Shown: in pieces, positions 26,531 to 36,571 of the stretch
How the letters are laid out: each line of letters begins with the position of its first letter
Numbering within the stretch: the first letter of the stretch is position 1
Assembly: GCF_000688295.1 (NCBI RefSeq)
Contig: NZ_JHZF01000013.1
Coordinates: 434,001-498,000, forward strand
DNA: 64,000 nt
Direction of reading: 5' to 3'
From: Pseudooceanicola nanhaiensis DSM 18065
GTDB taxonomy: Bacteria; Pseudomonadota; Alphaproteobacteria; Rhodobacterales; Rhodobacteraceae
Notes under the pieces: model-generated
Seen by the model: the letters and a program-made list of their open reading frames with translations, nothing else
Database searches by the model: none
What the model was told of the DNA's origin: nothing
Program-made: the position numbers and the translations under genes

Positions 26531-28021
26531 ATGGAGGTCCTCTCCTCGATCGCGCTGATCGTGGTGGCCTCTTTTCTTGCCGCCTTTTCAGCGCTTTATC
26601 TTGTGCACGCCATCGCCGGACGGCGTGGATACGCGACCGGCGGCGTGGCCCGCGAGGACCCGCAGCCGGACGACACGCCGATCGAGTTCCTCTTCCACAA
26701 GGACGAGATCCTTGATGTCTCCTCCTCGGGGGCGGACCTGCTCGAGACGGTGGATTACGGGACGTCGGACTGGCAGCGGATGCGCGATGTGCTCGCCCCG
26801 CGGTTCCACGATTTCCCGCAACGCCCGCCCACCGAGGGCAGCACCATCCTGCGCGCGGCCGACAGCGGCGACCGCGCCGAGGCACATATCGTCGCGCGGG
26901 ACGGGGCCGTGCGGGTCCACGTCGTCGATGCCGGGCCGGTCAACCAGGCCGACCGCCACCTGCGGCGGACCTCCGAAAGCCGGATGCGTCGCTGGGAAGC
27001 CTCTGTCCGCCGCGCGCCCTCCCCGGTCTGGGGCTCGGACAGTCGAGGGCGCCTGCGCTGGACGAACGAAGCCTACCGACGTCTTGAGTCCGAGCTGGGC
27101 TCCGGGCACGGCGACGTCCTGGCCACCGGGCTGCCCATGCCCCGGGCCGAGGCGCCGGTGACGGCGCGGGTCGAGCTGCAGGCGACGCCGGAAACCCGCT
27201 GGTTCGATGTCACGATCCTGCGGGACGGCGAGAATTTCCTGCATTACGCGGTCGAGGTCACGGCGGTGGTCCGGGCCGAGATCGCGCAGCGCAACTTCAT
27301 CCAGACGCTCACCAAGACCTTCGCCCTGCTCTCCACCGGGCTCGCGATCTTCGACCGGGACCGGCGGCTGTCGCTCTTCAACCCCGCCATCGTGGACCTG
27401 ACCGGACTCGGCGCCGACTTCCTCAGCTCCCGCCCCTCGCTCTCGGCCTTCTTCGAGACCCTGCGCGAGGCGCGGATCATGCCCGAACCGAAGGATTTCA
27501 AGCGCTGGCGCGAGGCGATCTGGGACGTCGACACCCGCGCCGCCGAGGGCCGCTTCGAGGAAACCTGGACCCTGTCGACCGGCATCACCTACCGCGTGAC
27601 CGGCCAGCCCTATCCCAATGGCGCCATCGCCTTCGTGATCGAGGACATCAGCGACGAGATCGGCATGTCCCGCCGCCTGAACGAATTCGTCAAACGCGCA
27701 CAATCCGCGATGGATTGTTTCGAGGAAGGCGTCGCGGTCTTCTCGCCCGCCGCCAAGCTCGTCATGGCGAATGCCGCCTGTCACGAGCTCTGGGCGCACC
27801 AGCCCGCGCTCGGCAGCACCGTGGTCGAGGTGACCCGCCGCTGGCAGGCAGGGACCGAGCCCTCGCCGATCTGGGGCGAAGTGCGCGATTTCGTGTCCGA
27901 TTTCGGCGCACGCGCCGAATGGGACGGCGAGGTGCAGATGAACGACGGACGCCGCCTGCGCTGCCGCTTCGCGCCGCTCGCGGACGGCTCCACCCTGATG
28001 GGCTTCCAGCCGTTGCACTGA
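26531..28021 (+). CDS. Membrane-anchored PAS-domain protein without a kinase domain
   Basis: The protein has 496 residues and starts at ATG 26531 after GGGAGAAG. One N-terminal membrane helix (about 7-28) is followed by at least two PAS-like domains (about 290-400 and 405-496; for example LLSTGLAIFDRDRRLSLFNPA, broken here as LAIFDRDRRLSLFNPA, and GVAVFSPAAKLVMANAAC). A less clear sensor-like region fills 50-270. The protein ends right after the last PAS domain (TLMGFQPLH), so it has neither histidine-kinase nor cyclase domains. It may act as a sensory adaptor for another kinase. It lies between regB and tsaE and follows a CtrA box. Function unknown. Confidence 0.78.
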   Translation: MEVLSSIALIVVASFLAAFSALYLVHAIAGRRGYATGGVAREDPQPDDTPIEFLFHKDEILDVSSSGADLLETVDYGTSDWQRMRDVLAPRFHDFPQRPPTEGSTILRAADSGDRAEAHIVARDGAVRVHVVDAGPVNQADRHLRRTSESRMRRWEASVRRAPSPVWGSDSRGRLRWTNEAYRRLESELGSGHGDVLATGLPMPRAEAPVTARVELQATPETRWFDVTILRDGENFLHYAVEVTAVVRAEIAQRNFIQTLTKTFALLSTGLAIFDRDRRLSLFNPAIVDLTGLGADFLSSRPSLSAFFETLREARIMPEPKDFKRWREAIWDVDTRAAEGRFEETWTLSTGITYRVTGQPYPNGAIAFVIEDISDEIGMSRRLNEFVKRAQSAMDCFEEGVAVFSPAAKLVMANAACHELWAHQPALGSTVVEVTRRWQAGTEPSPIWGEVRDFVSDFGARAEWDGEVQMNDGRRLRCRFAPLADGSTLMGFQPLH

Positions 28022-28060
28022 GCCTTGCGGCGGCCCGCGCTGCCGCCATACTCTGGCGGA

Positions 28061-28537
28061 ATGGGGCAGTTCTCCGTCACGCATGACTTCACCTCGGAAG
28101 AGGACACCTGCCGGGCGGCCGCCCGGCTGGCGCCGCTTCTGCGGCCCGGTCATGTGATCCTGCTGGAAGGCGGCATCGGGGCCGGCAAGACACATTTCGC
28201 CCGCTGCCTGATCCGCGCCGTGCTCGCCGTACCCGAAGACGTCCCCTCGCCCACCTTCACGCTGGTGCAGACCTACGACACCGCGCATGGCGAGATGTGG
28301 CATTCCGACCTCTACCGTCTGGGCCATCCGGACGACGTCATCGAACTGGGCCTGGCCGAGGCCTTCGAAAGCGCGATCTGCCTTGTCGAATGGCCCGACC
28401 GGCTGGGCGAGCTCACGCCGCCGGGGGCGCTGCACATGGGCTTTTCGGTTGTCGGCGACTCCGCCCGCGAGATAGTCATGCGCGCAGACGAGACCCCCTG
28501 GCGGGACATTTTGAAAGAGGCCGGACTTGACCGATAG
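28061..28537 (+). CDS. tsaE: tRNA threonylcarbamoyladenosine biosynthesis ATPase TsaE
   Basis: TsaE is the ATPase that resets the TsaD-TsaB complex during tRNA t6A synthesis. The 158-residue protein begins at ATG 28061 and has the Walker A motif EGGIGAGKTHFAR, the PSPTFTLVQTY loop, HSDLYRLGHPDDVIELGL and the EWPDRLGE motif near the end. It overlaps amgK by 11 bases. Genes tsaE, amgK and murU lie together in the same order in many alphaproteobacteria. Confidence 0.95.
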   Translation: MGQFSVTHDFTSEEDTCRAAARLAPLLRPGHVILLEGGIGAGKTHFARCLIRAVLAVPEDVPSPTFTLVQTYDTAHGEMWHSDLYRLGHPDDVIELGLAEAFESAICLVEWPDRLGELTPPGALHMGFSVVGDSAREIVMRADETPWRDILKEAGLDR

Positions 28538-29558
28538 AGACGAGGCCTGCGCGCGGTTCCTCGCCGCGCAGGGCCATGCGGAGACCCCGCGCCACCCGGT
28601 GTCCGGCGACGCCTCGAACCGCCGCTACGAGCGGCTCGGGACGGGGGCGGGCAGCGTGATCCTGATGGACGCCCCGCCGGACAAGGGCGAGGACGTGCGT
28701 CCCTTCATCCGCATCGCGGCGCACCTGCGCACCGCCGGCCTCGCCGCGCCCGAGATCCGCGCGGCCGACGAGGAGCAAGGGTTCCTGCTGCTCGAGGACC
28801 TCGGCGACGACCTGTTCGCCCGCGTGCTGGCGCCGCTCTCCGGCGCAGCGCTGGAAGAGGCGGAAATGCGTCTCTATTCCGGGGCGATCGATGTTCTGGC
28901 CGCCCTCCACAAGGTCCCGCTGCCGGAGGGGGTCGCGCCCTACGACGCCGCGGTGATGACCGACATGGCCGCCCTCGCCTTCGACTGGTATCTCGCCGGG
29001 ACCGACGGGACCGACCCGGACGCGCGCGCCGCCTTCCACGCCGCGATGCGGGCCGAGCTGGATACGCTCGACGCGCCCTCGGTGCTGATCCTGCGCGACT
29101 ATCACGCCGAGAACCTGCTCTGGATGCCCGGGCGCACCGGGCTCGCCCGGATCGGCCTGCTGGACTTCCAGGACGCCATGGCGGGGCACCCGGCCTATGA
29201 TCTCGTGTCTCTCCTGCAGGACGCAAGGCGCGACGTTTCCCCCGGGTTAGAGACGCAGATGATCGCCCGCTACTGCGCCGCCACCGGGACCGAGGCCGAG
29301 GCCTTCACCCGTGCCTACCACCTGCTCGGGCTGCAACGGAACCTGCGCATCACCGGCGTCTTCGCCCGGCTCTGCCTGCGCGACGGCAAGCGCCACTACC
29401 CCGACCTGATCCCGCGCGTCTGGGGCCATGTCCTCAAGGACCTCGCCCGGCCCGAGCTGGCGCATCTTGCCCCGCTCGTCACCGGCGTGCTTCCCGAACC
29501 CACGGCCGAGCGCCTTCAATCCCTCAAGGACCAATGCCGCAGCAAGCCGACAGCCTGA
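28527..29558 (+). CDS. amgK: N-acetylmuramate/N-acetylglucosamine kinase AmgK-like phosphotransferase
   Basis: AmgK phosphorylates the anomeric position of MurNAc or GlcNAc in the recycling route that bypasses de novo UDP-MurNAc synthesis. The 343-residue protein has the aminoglycoside-kinase fold: SGDASNRRYERL, LLLEDLGDDLFA, the catalytic LRDYHAENLLW and the metal-binding LLDFQDAMAGHPAYDL. It starts with TTG at 28527, six bases after GAGG; the next Met is far inside the fold. Pairing with the murU gene, overlapping by 25 bases, makes AmgK more likely than a choline or aminoglycoside kinase. Confidence 0.92.
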   Translation: MTDRDEACARFLAAQGHAETPRHPVSGDASNRRYERLGTGAGSVILMDAPPDKGEDVRPFIRIAAHLRTAGLAAPEIRAADEEQGFLLLEDLGDDLFARVLAPLSGAALEEAEMRLYSGAIDVLAALHKVPLPEGVAPYDAAVMTDMAALAFDWYLAGTDGTDPDARAAFHAAMRAELDTLDAPSVLILRDYHAENLLWMPGRTGLARIGLLDFQDAMAGHPAYDLVSLLQDARRDVSPGLETQMIARYCAATGTEAEAFTRAYHLLGLQRNLRITGVFARLCLRDGKRHYPDLIPRVWGHVLKDLARPELAHLAPLVTGVLPEPTAERLQSLKDQCRSKPTA

Positions 29559-30226
29559 TGATCTTCGCCGCCGGGTTCGGAACCCGGATGGGCGCGCTGA
29601 CCGCGACGCGGCCGAAGCCGCTGATCGAGGTCGCGGGCCGTCCGCTGATCGACCGCGCGCTGGCGCGGGCGGAAGAGGCGGGCATCGCCCGCATCGTCGT
29701 GAACACGCATTACCTGGGCGACCGGATCGCCGATCATCTGCACGGCCGGAACGTCGCGATCTCGCATGAATGGCCCGAGATCCTCGACACCGGCGGCGGG
29801 CTGCGCCAGGCGCTGCCGATGCTGGGAGACGGGCCGGTCATGACGCTGAACCCCGATGTGATCTGGGCCGGGCCGAACCCGCTGGCGCTGCTGCGGGACG
29901 CCTGGGATCCGGCGAAGATGGACGCGCTTCTTCTTTGTCTCGCGCCGCATCACGCCATCGGCCGCAAGGGCGGCGGCGATTTCACCCTCGGCGCCGACGG
30001 CACCCTCACGCGGAAGGGCGACGTCATCTACGGCGGCGCGCAGATGCTCGACCCCGCCGGGCTGCACGACATCCCGGACAGGGCCTTCTCGCTCAACCGC
30101 CTCTGGGACCGGATGATCGACGACGGGCGGCTCTACGGCGTGCTCTATCCCGGCACATGGTGCGACATCGGCCACCCCGAGGGGATCGCGCTGGCCGAGA
30201 AGATGCTCGCGCAGGCCGATGTTTGA
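29534..30226 (+). CDS. murU: N-acetylmuramate alpha-1-phosphate uridylyltransferase
   Basis: MurU makes UDP-MurNAc from MurNAc-1-phosphate, the step after AmgK, allowing cell-wall synthesis that is less sensitive to fosfomycin. The 230-residue nucleotidyltransferase has FAAGFGTRMGALT at the N-terminus, the lysine in TRPKPLIEV, the VNTHYLGDRI motif and LNPDVIW, and ends PGTWCDIGHPEGI. The ATG at 29534 is used; a second ATG at 29558 overlaps the amgK stop. It overlaps addB by eight bases. Confidence 0.93.
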   Translation: MPQQADSLMIFAAGFGTRMGALTATRPKPLIEVAGRPLIDRALARAEEAGIARIVVNTHYLGDRIADHLHGRNVAISHEWPEILDTGGGLRQALPMLGDGPVMTLNPDVIWAGPNPLALLRDAWDPAKMDALLLCLAPHHAIGRKGGGDFTLGADGTLTRKGDVIYGGAQMLDPAGLHDIPDRAFSLNRLWDRMIDDGRLYGVLYPGTWCDIGHPEGIALAEKMLAQADV

Positions 30227-33152
30227 CCCCCTGCCCCATCCGCGCCTCTTCGGCATGCCGCCCGGCGCCGATTTCCCGGCGGCGCTGGTCGATCACCTGC
30301 GCGCCGCCCATGCGGACCGCCCGCCGCAGGATCTGGCCCGCGTCCGGCTGATCGTGAACACGCGCCGGATGGCCCGGCGGATCCGCGACCTCTTCGACCA
30401 GGGCCCGGCGCTGCTGCTGCCCCGGATCGAGCTGATCACCGACCTCGGGCAATCGCATCACCTCGCCGAGGTGCCCGAGGCCGTCCCTGCCCTGCGCCGG
30501 CGGCTCGAACTGGTGGAACTGATCTCGGCCCTGCTCGACGCCGAGCCCGACCTCGCCCCGCGCGCGGCGCTCTACGACCTGGCCGACAGCCTGGCCCGGG
30601 TGCTGGACGAGATGAACGGCGAAGGCGTCGCCCCCGAGGTGCTGGAGGCGCTCGACGTCAGCGACATGTCCGGCCACTGGGCCCGCGCGCTGCGCTTCCT
30701 GACCATCGCCCGCCGCTTTCAGGACGACGGCGAAGCCCGGCTCGACACCGAGGCACGGCAACGGCTGGTGACCCAGATGACACTCGCCGCATGGGCCGAG
30801 GATCCGCCGCAGGACCCGATTATCCTGGCCGGCTCCACGGGATCGCGCGGCTCCACGAACCTGCTCATGCAGGGGGTCGCCCGGCTGCCGCAGGGCGCGG
30901 TGGTCCTGCCCGGCTTCGATTTCGAAATGCCCGAAGATGTCTGGAACAGGCTCGATTCCGCGCTCACCGGCGAGGATCACCCCCAGTTCCGCTTCGCCCG
31001 TCTGCTCGCGGGGCTCGGCATGACCCCCGCCGAGGTGCTGGCATGGCCCGGCGCGACCTCTCCCTCCGTCGCGCGCAACCGCGCCGTGTCGCTCGCGCTG
31101 CGCCCGGCGCCTGTCACCCACCAGTGGATGAACGAGGGGCCGCAGCTGACGGGCCTCACCGGCGCGATGGAGAACGTGACCCTGCTCGAGGCGCCCTCGG
31201 CCCGGGCCGAGGCGCTGGCCATCGCCATGCGGATGCGGCAGGCCGCCGAGGACGGCGTGACCGCCGCGCTCATCACCCCCGACCGGATGCTGACACGGCA
31301 GGTGTCGGCGGCGCTCGACCGCTGGGACATCGTGCCGGACGATTCCGGCGGCCAGCCGCTCCAGCTTTCGCCGCCGGGGCGCTTCCTGCGCCATGTCGCG
31401 GACCTGTTCTCCACCCGGGTGACGGCGGAATCGCTGCTGACGCTGCTGAAGCACCCGCTCACCCATTCCGCCGTGAAGCGCGGACCGCACCTCCTGCTGT
31501 CCCGCGCGCTCGAACTGCGCCTGCGCCGCAAGGGCCCGCCCTTCCCGACAGCTGACTCGCTCCGGGCCTTCGCCGCGGCGCACAGGGATGACATGGCCGG
31601 CCCTTGGGCCGAGTGGATCATCGCCACCTTCCTCGGCCGGGAACGCCCCGAGAAGGTGCCGCTGGCCGAGCGGGTGGCCGACCACCTCGCGCTGGCCGAA
31701 CGGATCGCGGGCGGGCATCTCGATCCCGGGCCGGGCAAGCTCTGGGAAGAGCGGGGCGGCGTCAAGGCGGCCGAGACGATGGACGAGCTGCGCCGCGAAT
31801 CCGTGCACGGCGGATCCATCGACGCGCGCGATTATGCGACCCTGTTCAACGCGGTTCTGGGCCGGGCCGAGGTGCGCGACCCCGACAGCGGACATGCCGG
31901 CGTGCTGGTCTGGGGCACGCTCGAGGCGCGGGTGCAGGGGGCCGACCTCGTGATCCTCGGCGGGCTGAACGAAGGCGCGTGGCCCGAACTGCCGCCGCCC
32001 GATCCCTGGCTGAACCGCGAGATGCGGCACAAGGCCGGGATGCTGGTGCCCGAACGCAAGATCGGCCTCTCCGCCCATGATTTCCAGCAGGCGATCGCGG
32101 CGAAGGAGGTCTGGCTGACCCGCTCGATCCGCACCCAGGATGCCGAGACGGTGCCCTCGCGCTGGATCTCGCGGCTGACGAACCTGCTGGGCGGGCTGCC
32201 CGGCGAAGGGCAGGCGGCGCTCTCCGAGATGCGGGCGCGCGGTGCGGCCTGGGTGGCGCGGGCCCGCACGCTCGAGGCCGTCGCCCGGATCGACCCGGCG
32301 CCCCGGCCGGCCCCGCGCCCGCCCCGGGCGGCCCGGCCCGACCGGCTGTCGGTGACCGAGATCCAGCGGCTGATCCGCGATCCCTACGCGGTCTACGCGC
32401 GCCGGGTTCTGCGGCTGGAACCCCTTGATCCGCTTATGAAACTGCCCGACGCCCTGCTGCGCGGCACGGTGCTGCACGAGGTGCTGGAGCATTTCGTGAA
32501 GGAGACGCGCGACGATCCGGCCGCCCGCACCGCCGAGAGGCTGCTCGCGCTCTGCGACGCGGTGCTGTCGCGCGAGGTGCCCTGGGCCGAGGCGCGGCAT
32601 CTCTGGCGGGCGCGGATGGCCCGCGTCGCCGGCGGTTTCCTCGCCGACGAGCTGCAGCGGCGCGAGCGCGGCGATCCCGTCGGCTTCGAGGTCAAGGGCC
32701 GGGCCGAGATCGCCGGGCTGGGCTTCACCCTGACCGCCAAGGCCGACCGGATCGACCTCGACGCCAACGGCAATGCGCTGCTCTACGATTACAAGACCGG
32801 CGCGCCGCCGGGCGAGAAGAAGCAGATCCATTTCGACCGGCAGCTCCTGCTCTCTGCCGCCATTGCCGAGCGCGGCGGGTTCGAGACCGTCGAACCGCGG
32901 CTGGTGGTCGGCGCCGCCTACATCGGCCTTGGCGCCAGCGCGGGCGAGGTTCCGGCGCCGCTGGACAAGATCCCGCCCGGCAAGGCGTGGGAAGATTTCT
33001 GCGCCCTGATCAGTGCCTATTACGAGGAAACGCAGGGGTTCACCGCGCGCCGGGCGATGTTCTCGAAGGCCGATACGGGCGATTACGACCAGCTGGCACG
33101 GTTCGGCGAATGGGACGTGACCACGGGCCCGGACCGGAGGGAGGTGCGATGA
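30219..33152 (+). CDS. addB: Double-strand break repair protein AddB
   Basis: AddB is the second subunit of the AddAB helicase-nuclease that trims DNA ends and loads RecA. The protein has 977 residues, the usual size of the alphaproteobacterial form. It shows an inactive helicase-like core (for example LAGSTGSRGSTNLLMQGVA) and a C-terminal PD-(D/E)XK nuclease region beginning at RLSVTEIQRLIRDPYAVYA with the catalytic LYDYKTG. It overlaps murU by eight bases and addA by four (ATGA), so the two subunits are made from one transcript. The N-terminal GMPPGADFPAALVDHL is typical of this lineage. Confidence 0.94.
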   Translation: MFDPLPHPRLFGMPPGADFPAALVDHLRAAHADRPPQDLARVRLIVNTRRMARRIRDLFDQGPALLLPRIELITDLGQSHHLAEVPEAVPALRRRLELVELISALLDAEPDLAPRAALYDLADSLARVLDEMNGEGVAPEVLEALDVSDMSGHWARALRFLTIARRFQDDGEARLDTEARQRLVTQMTLAAWAEDPPQDPIILAGSTGSRGSTNLLMQGVARLPQGAVVLPGFDFEMPEDVWNRLDSALTGEDHPQFRFARLLAGLGMTPAEVLAWPGATSPSVARNRAVSLALRPAPVTHQWMNEGPQLTGLTGAMENVTLLEAPSARAEALAIAMRMRQAAEDGVTAALITPDRMLTRQVSAALDRWDIVPDDSGGQPLQLSPPGRFLRHVADLFSTRVTAESLLTLLKHPLTHSAVKRGPHLLLSRALELRLRRKGPPFPTADSLRAFAAAHRDDMAGPWAEWIIATFLGRERPEKVPLAERVADHLALAERIAGGHLDPGPGKLWEERGGVKAAETMDELRRESVHGGSIDARDYATLFNAVLGRAEVRDPDSGHAGVLVWGTLEARVQGADLVILGGLNEGAWPELPPPDPWLNREMRHKAGMLVPERKIGLSAHDFQQAIAAKEVWLTRSIRTQDAETVPSRWISRLTNLLGGLPGEGQAALSEMRARGAAWVARARTLEAVARIDPAPRPAPRPPRAARPDRLSVTEIQRLIRDPYAVYARRVLRLEPLDPLMKLPDALLRGTVLHEVLEHFVKETRDDPAARTAERLLALCDAVLSREVPWAEARHLWRARMARVAGGFLADELQRRERGDPVGFEVKGRAEIAGLGFTLTAKADRIDLDANGNALLYDYKTGAPPGEKKQIHFDRQLLLSAAIAERGGFETVEPRLVVGAAYIGLGASAGEVPAPLDKIPPGKAWEDFCALISAYYEETQGFTARRAMFSKADTGDYDQLARFGEWDVTTGPDRREVR

Positions 33153-36100
33153 TCCGCGACGACGCCACCGAGCGGCAGGTCCGCGCCGCCGCGCCGGACC
33201 GCTCCACCTGGCTGTCGGCGAATGCGGGTTCGGGCAAGACGCGGGTGCTGACAGACCGGGTGGCGCGTCTGCTGCTGTCGGACGTGGAGCCGCAGCACAT
33301 CCTCTGCCTGACCTACACCAAGGCCGCCGCCTCCGAGATGCAGAACCGGCTGTTCAAGCGGCTCGGCGAATGGGCGATGAAGGAGGACGACGCGCTCAGG
33401 GCCGAGCTTCGGGGGCTGGGCGCCGAGGGTCCGTTCGACCTGGAGAACGCCCGCACGCTCTTTGCCCGCGCGATCGAGACGCCGGGCGGGCTGAAGATCC
33501 AGACCATCCACTCCTTCTGCGCGGCGCTCCTGCGGCGCTTCCCGCTCGAGGCCGGGGTCAGCCCGCAATTCGCCGAGGCCGAGGACAGGGCGACCGCGCT
33601 CCTGCGGGCCGAGATCGTGGAGGCGATGGCCGAGGGCGACGAGGCGCCGCTGGTGGCCGAGATGGCGCGCCACCTGACGGACGAGAGCTTCGACGACATC
33701 AGCCGCGATGTGACGGCGCACGCCGCCGCCTTCCGCGATCCCCTGCCGGATGCGGAACTGGCGCGGCTCTTCGGCCTGCCCTCGGGCTTCGACCACGACC
33801 AGCTGCTGCGGGCGGCGTTCCCGACCGGCTGCGAGGATGTGCTGCCGCCGCTTGTCGCCGGGCTGATGCGGGGGTCCTCGACCGATGCGAAGAACGGCGA
33901 GAAACTCTCGGGGCTGGAGGTGCCGTCCCTGGCCGCGCTGCCGGTGCTCGAGGGGGTCTTCCTGTCCGGCAAGGGTGCGAAAGAGCCGTTTGCCGCCAAG
34001 TCGGGCTCATTTCCGACGAAGAAGACGCAGGCCGAGCTTGCCGACCTGATGCCCGCCGTCGAGGACTGGATGCGCGCGATCGAGGCGGCGCGCAACCTTC
34101 GCCTCGGGCTTGCCGCCGCCGAACGGATGCGGGCGCTGCACGGCTTCGCGCAGGCCTTCGTCCGGCGCTATGAACACGCCAAGCAGCAGCGCGGCTGGCT
34201 CGACTTCAACGACCTGATCCTGCGCGCCCGCGACCTGCTGAGCGATCCGGCGGTGGCGGCCTGGGTGCTGTTCCGGCTCGACGGCGGGATCGACCACATC
34301 CTGGTGGACGAGGCGCAGGACACCAGCCCCGAGCAATGGGAGGTGATCGAGCGGCTGGCGCGGGAATTCACCTCGGGCGAGGGCGCGCGGGCGGACCGGG
34401 TGCGGACCATCTTCGTCGTGGGCGACAAGAAGCAGTCGATCTATTCCTTCCAGGGCGCCGACCCGCGGGAATTCGACCGGATGCGCGCCGATTTCGCGAC
34501 GCGGCTCGAGCCGTCGGCGAGCCCGCTGCAGGTCCTTGAGCTGGCCTATTCCTTCCGCTCGGCCCCCGCGATCCTGTCGCTTGTCGATACCGTCTTCACC
34601 GGGCGCGAGAGGGCGGGCTTCGGCGGGGAGGAGCCGCACCGCGCCTTCAAGACCGCGATGCCGGGGCGGGTCGATCTCTGGCCCGTGGTCGAGAAGGCCG
34701 AAAGCCCCGAGGATCAGGACTGGACCGATCCCGTGGACCAGCTGGGACAGGACGACCACCGGGTGACGCTGGCCCGGAGGATCGCCGCCGAGATCGGGGC
34801 GATGATCGCGCGGAAAGAGCCTGTTCCGGCAGAAATCGGCCATTCCGGCAGCTTCGGGATGCGCCCCGTCCGGGCCGGGGATTTCCTGATCCTGGTGCAG
34901 CGGCGGTCGGATCTGTTCCACGAGATCATCCTGGCCTGCAAGGAGCAGGGCCTGCCGATCGCGGGGGCCGACCGGCTGAAGGTCGGCGGCGAGCTTGCGG
35001 TGCGGGACATCGCGGCGCTCCTGTCCTTCCTCGCCACGCCCGAGGACGAGCTGTCGCTCGCCGTCGCGCTGAAGTCGCCGCTGTTCGGCTGGGACGAGCA
35101 GATGCTCTTCGACCTCGCCCACAAGCGCGGCGACCGGCCGCTCTGGCCAGCGCTGCGGGACCGGCGCGCCGCGCATCCCGAAACCCTCGCGGTGCTGGAC
35201 GACCTGCGGCTTCAGGTCGATTACCTGCGGCCCTACGAGTTGATCGAACGGATCCTCACCCGTCACGACGGCCGCCGCAAGCTGCTCGCCCGGCTCGGGG
35301 ACGAGGCCGAGGACGGGATCGATGCGCTTCTCTCGCAGGCGCTGGCCTATGAACGCAGCGCGGTGCCGAGCCTGACGGGGTTCCTCGTCTGGATGGAGAC
35401 CGACGACCTGGAGATCAAGCGCCAGCTCGACAGCGCGGGCGACCGGATCCGGGTGATGACGGTGCATGGCTCCAAGGGTCTGGAATCGCCCATCGTGGTG
35501 CTGCCCGACTGCGCCCAGAGGCGGGAGAGCGCGACCGACCGGCTGCTGCCGCTCGACGGGCGGATGGTCTGGGGCACCCGCGCCGAAGAGACGCCCGCCG
35601 CGCTGGCCGCCGCCCGCAATGCGCTGGTGGAGGCGCGGCGGGACGAACGCGACCGGCTGCTCTACGTCGCCCTGACCCGGGCCGAGAAATGGCTGATCGT
35701 CGCAGCGGCGGGCGATCTGGGCAAGGACGGCGCGGCGTGGCACGACCGGGTGCGCGTCGGGATGGAGAGCCTCGGCGCCGGAACCGCGGAGATGCCGACG
35801 GGGCAGGGGCTGCGGCTGGAAAGCGGCGACTGGGGCGGCCCGGCCGAGGCCGTCGCGCCCGGGGACACGCCCGCGACCGAGGCGCTGCCGGCTTTCTACG
35901 GCACGCCCGCGGTGATGCCCGAACGCTTCGCGACGCTCAGCCCCTCGGACCTGGGTGGGGCGAAGGCGCTGCCGGGCGAGGCGGGGCTGGACGAGGCGCA
36001 GGCCAAGCGGCGCGGGCGTCAGGTGCACCGGCTGCTGGAACATCTGCCGGGCCGGGACCCGTCCGACTGGCCCGAAACGGCGGCCCGCCTGCTGCGCTCC

Positions 36101-36511
36101 GGGCTCGATGCCGCGGGCGAGGCCGAGGTGGCGCTGCTGCTGGACGAGGCGCGGCGGGTGCTGTCGAAGCCCGAGCTCGCGCCGCTCTTCTCGGGCGAGG
36201 CGTTGGCCGAGGTTCCGGTCTCGGCCGAGGTCGGGCTGAAGAAACGGCTGCACGGGGTGATCGACCGGCTGATCCTGTCCGACGACCACGTGCTGGCAGT
36301 GGATTTCAAGACCAACGCGGTGGTTCCCGACGGTATCTCCGACGTGCCCGAGGGCCTGCTGCGCCAGATGGGCGCCTATGCGCTGGCGCTGGAACAGGTG
36401 TTCCCGGGAAGGCGCATCGAGGTCGCGATCCTCTGGACCCGGACGGCCACGCTCATGCGTCTGCCGCACGATATTGTGACGGCCGCGCTTTCCTCAACAA
36501 GGTCTGCTTGA
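33149..36511 (+). CDS. addA: Double-strand break repair helicase AddA
   Basis: AddA is the UvrD-type helicase and nuclease subunit of AddAB. From ATG 33149 it has 1120 residues. The Walker A motif SANAGSGKTRVL sits near residue 23-34; motif Ia is LTYTKAAASEMQNRL; motif II is LVDEAQDTSPEQW; motif III is GDKKQSIYSFQGA; and motifs V/VI are VMTVHGSKGLE and LYVALTRAEK. The C-terminal nuclease has GVIDRLI and AVDFKTN. The open frame upstream of 33149 is not used because it lies inside addB. trxA follows after 60 bases. Confidence 0.97.
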   Translation: MIRDDATERQVRAAAPDRSTWLSANAGSGKTRVLTDRVARLLLSDVEPQHILCLTYTKAAASEMQNRLFKRLGEWAMKEDDALRAELRGLGAEGPFDLENARTLFARAIETPGGLKIQTIHSFCAALLRRFPLEAGVSPQFAEAEDRATALLRAEIVEAMAEGDEAPLVAEMARHLTDESFDDISRDVTAHAAAFRDPLPDAELARLFGLPSGFDHDQLLRAAFPTGCEDVLPPLVAGLMRGSSTDAKNGEKLSGLEVPSLAALPVLEGVFLSGKGAKEPFAAKSGSFPTKKTQAELADLMPAVEDWMRAIEAARNLRLGLAAAERMRALHGFAQAFVRRYEHAKQQRGWLDFNDLILRARDLLSDPAVAAWVLFRLDGGIDHILVDEAQDTSPEQWEVIERLAREFTSGEGARADRVRTIFVVGDKKQSIYSFQGADPREFDRMRADFATRLEPSASPLQVLELAYSFRSAPAILSLVDTVFTGRERAGFGGEEPHRAFKTAMPGRVDLWPVVEKAESPEDQDWTDPVDQLGQDDHRVTLARRIAAEIGAMIARKEPVPAEIGHSGSFGMRPVRAGDFLILVQRRSDLFHEIILACKEQGLPIAGADRLKVGGELAVRDIAALLSFLATPEDELSLAVALKSPLFGWDEQMLFDLAHKRGDRPLWPALRDRRAAHPETLAVLDDLRLQVDYLRPYELIERILTRHDGRRKLLARLGDEAEDGIDALLSQALAYERSAVPSLTGFLVWMETDDLEIKRQLDSAGDRIRVMTVHGSKGLESPIVVLPDCAQRRESATDRLLPLDGRMVWGTRAEETPAALAAARNALVEARRDERDRLLYVALTRAEKWLIVAAAGDLGKDGAAWHDRVRVGMESLGAGTAEMPTGQGLRLESGDWGGPAEAVAPGDTPATEALPAFYGTPAVMPERFATLSPSDLGGAKALPGEAGLDEAQAKRRGRQVHRLLEHLPGRDPSDWPETAARLLRSGLDAAGEAEVALLLDEARRVLSKPELAPLFSGEALAEVPVSAEVGLKKRLHGVIDRLILSDDHVLAVDFKTNAVVPDGISDVPEGLLRQMGAYALALEQVFPGRRIEVAILWTRTATLMRLPHDIVTAALSSTRSA

Positions 36512-36571
36512 CGCCTCTGGGGGGGATGCCTACGTTTGAGGCCGACACATTCCCGAGCCAGGAGCATACCA

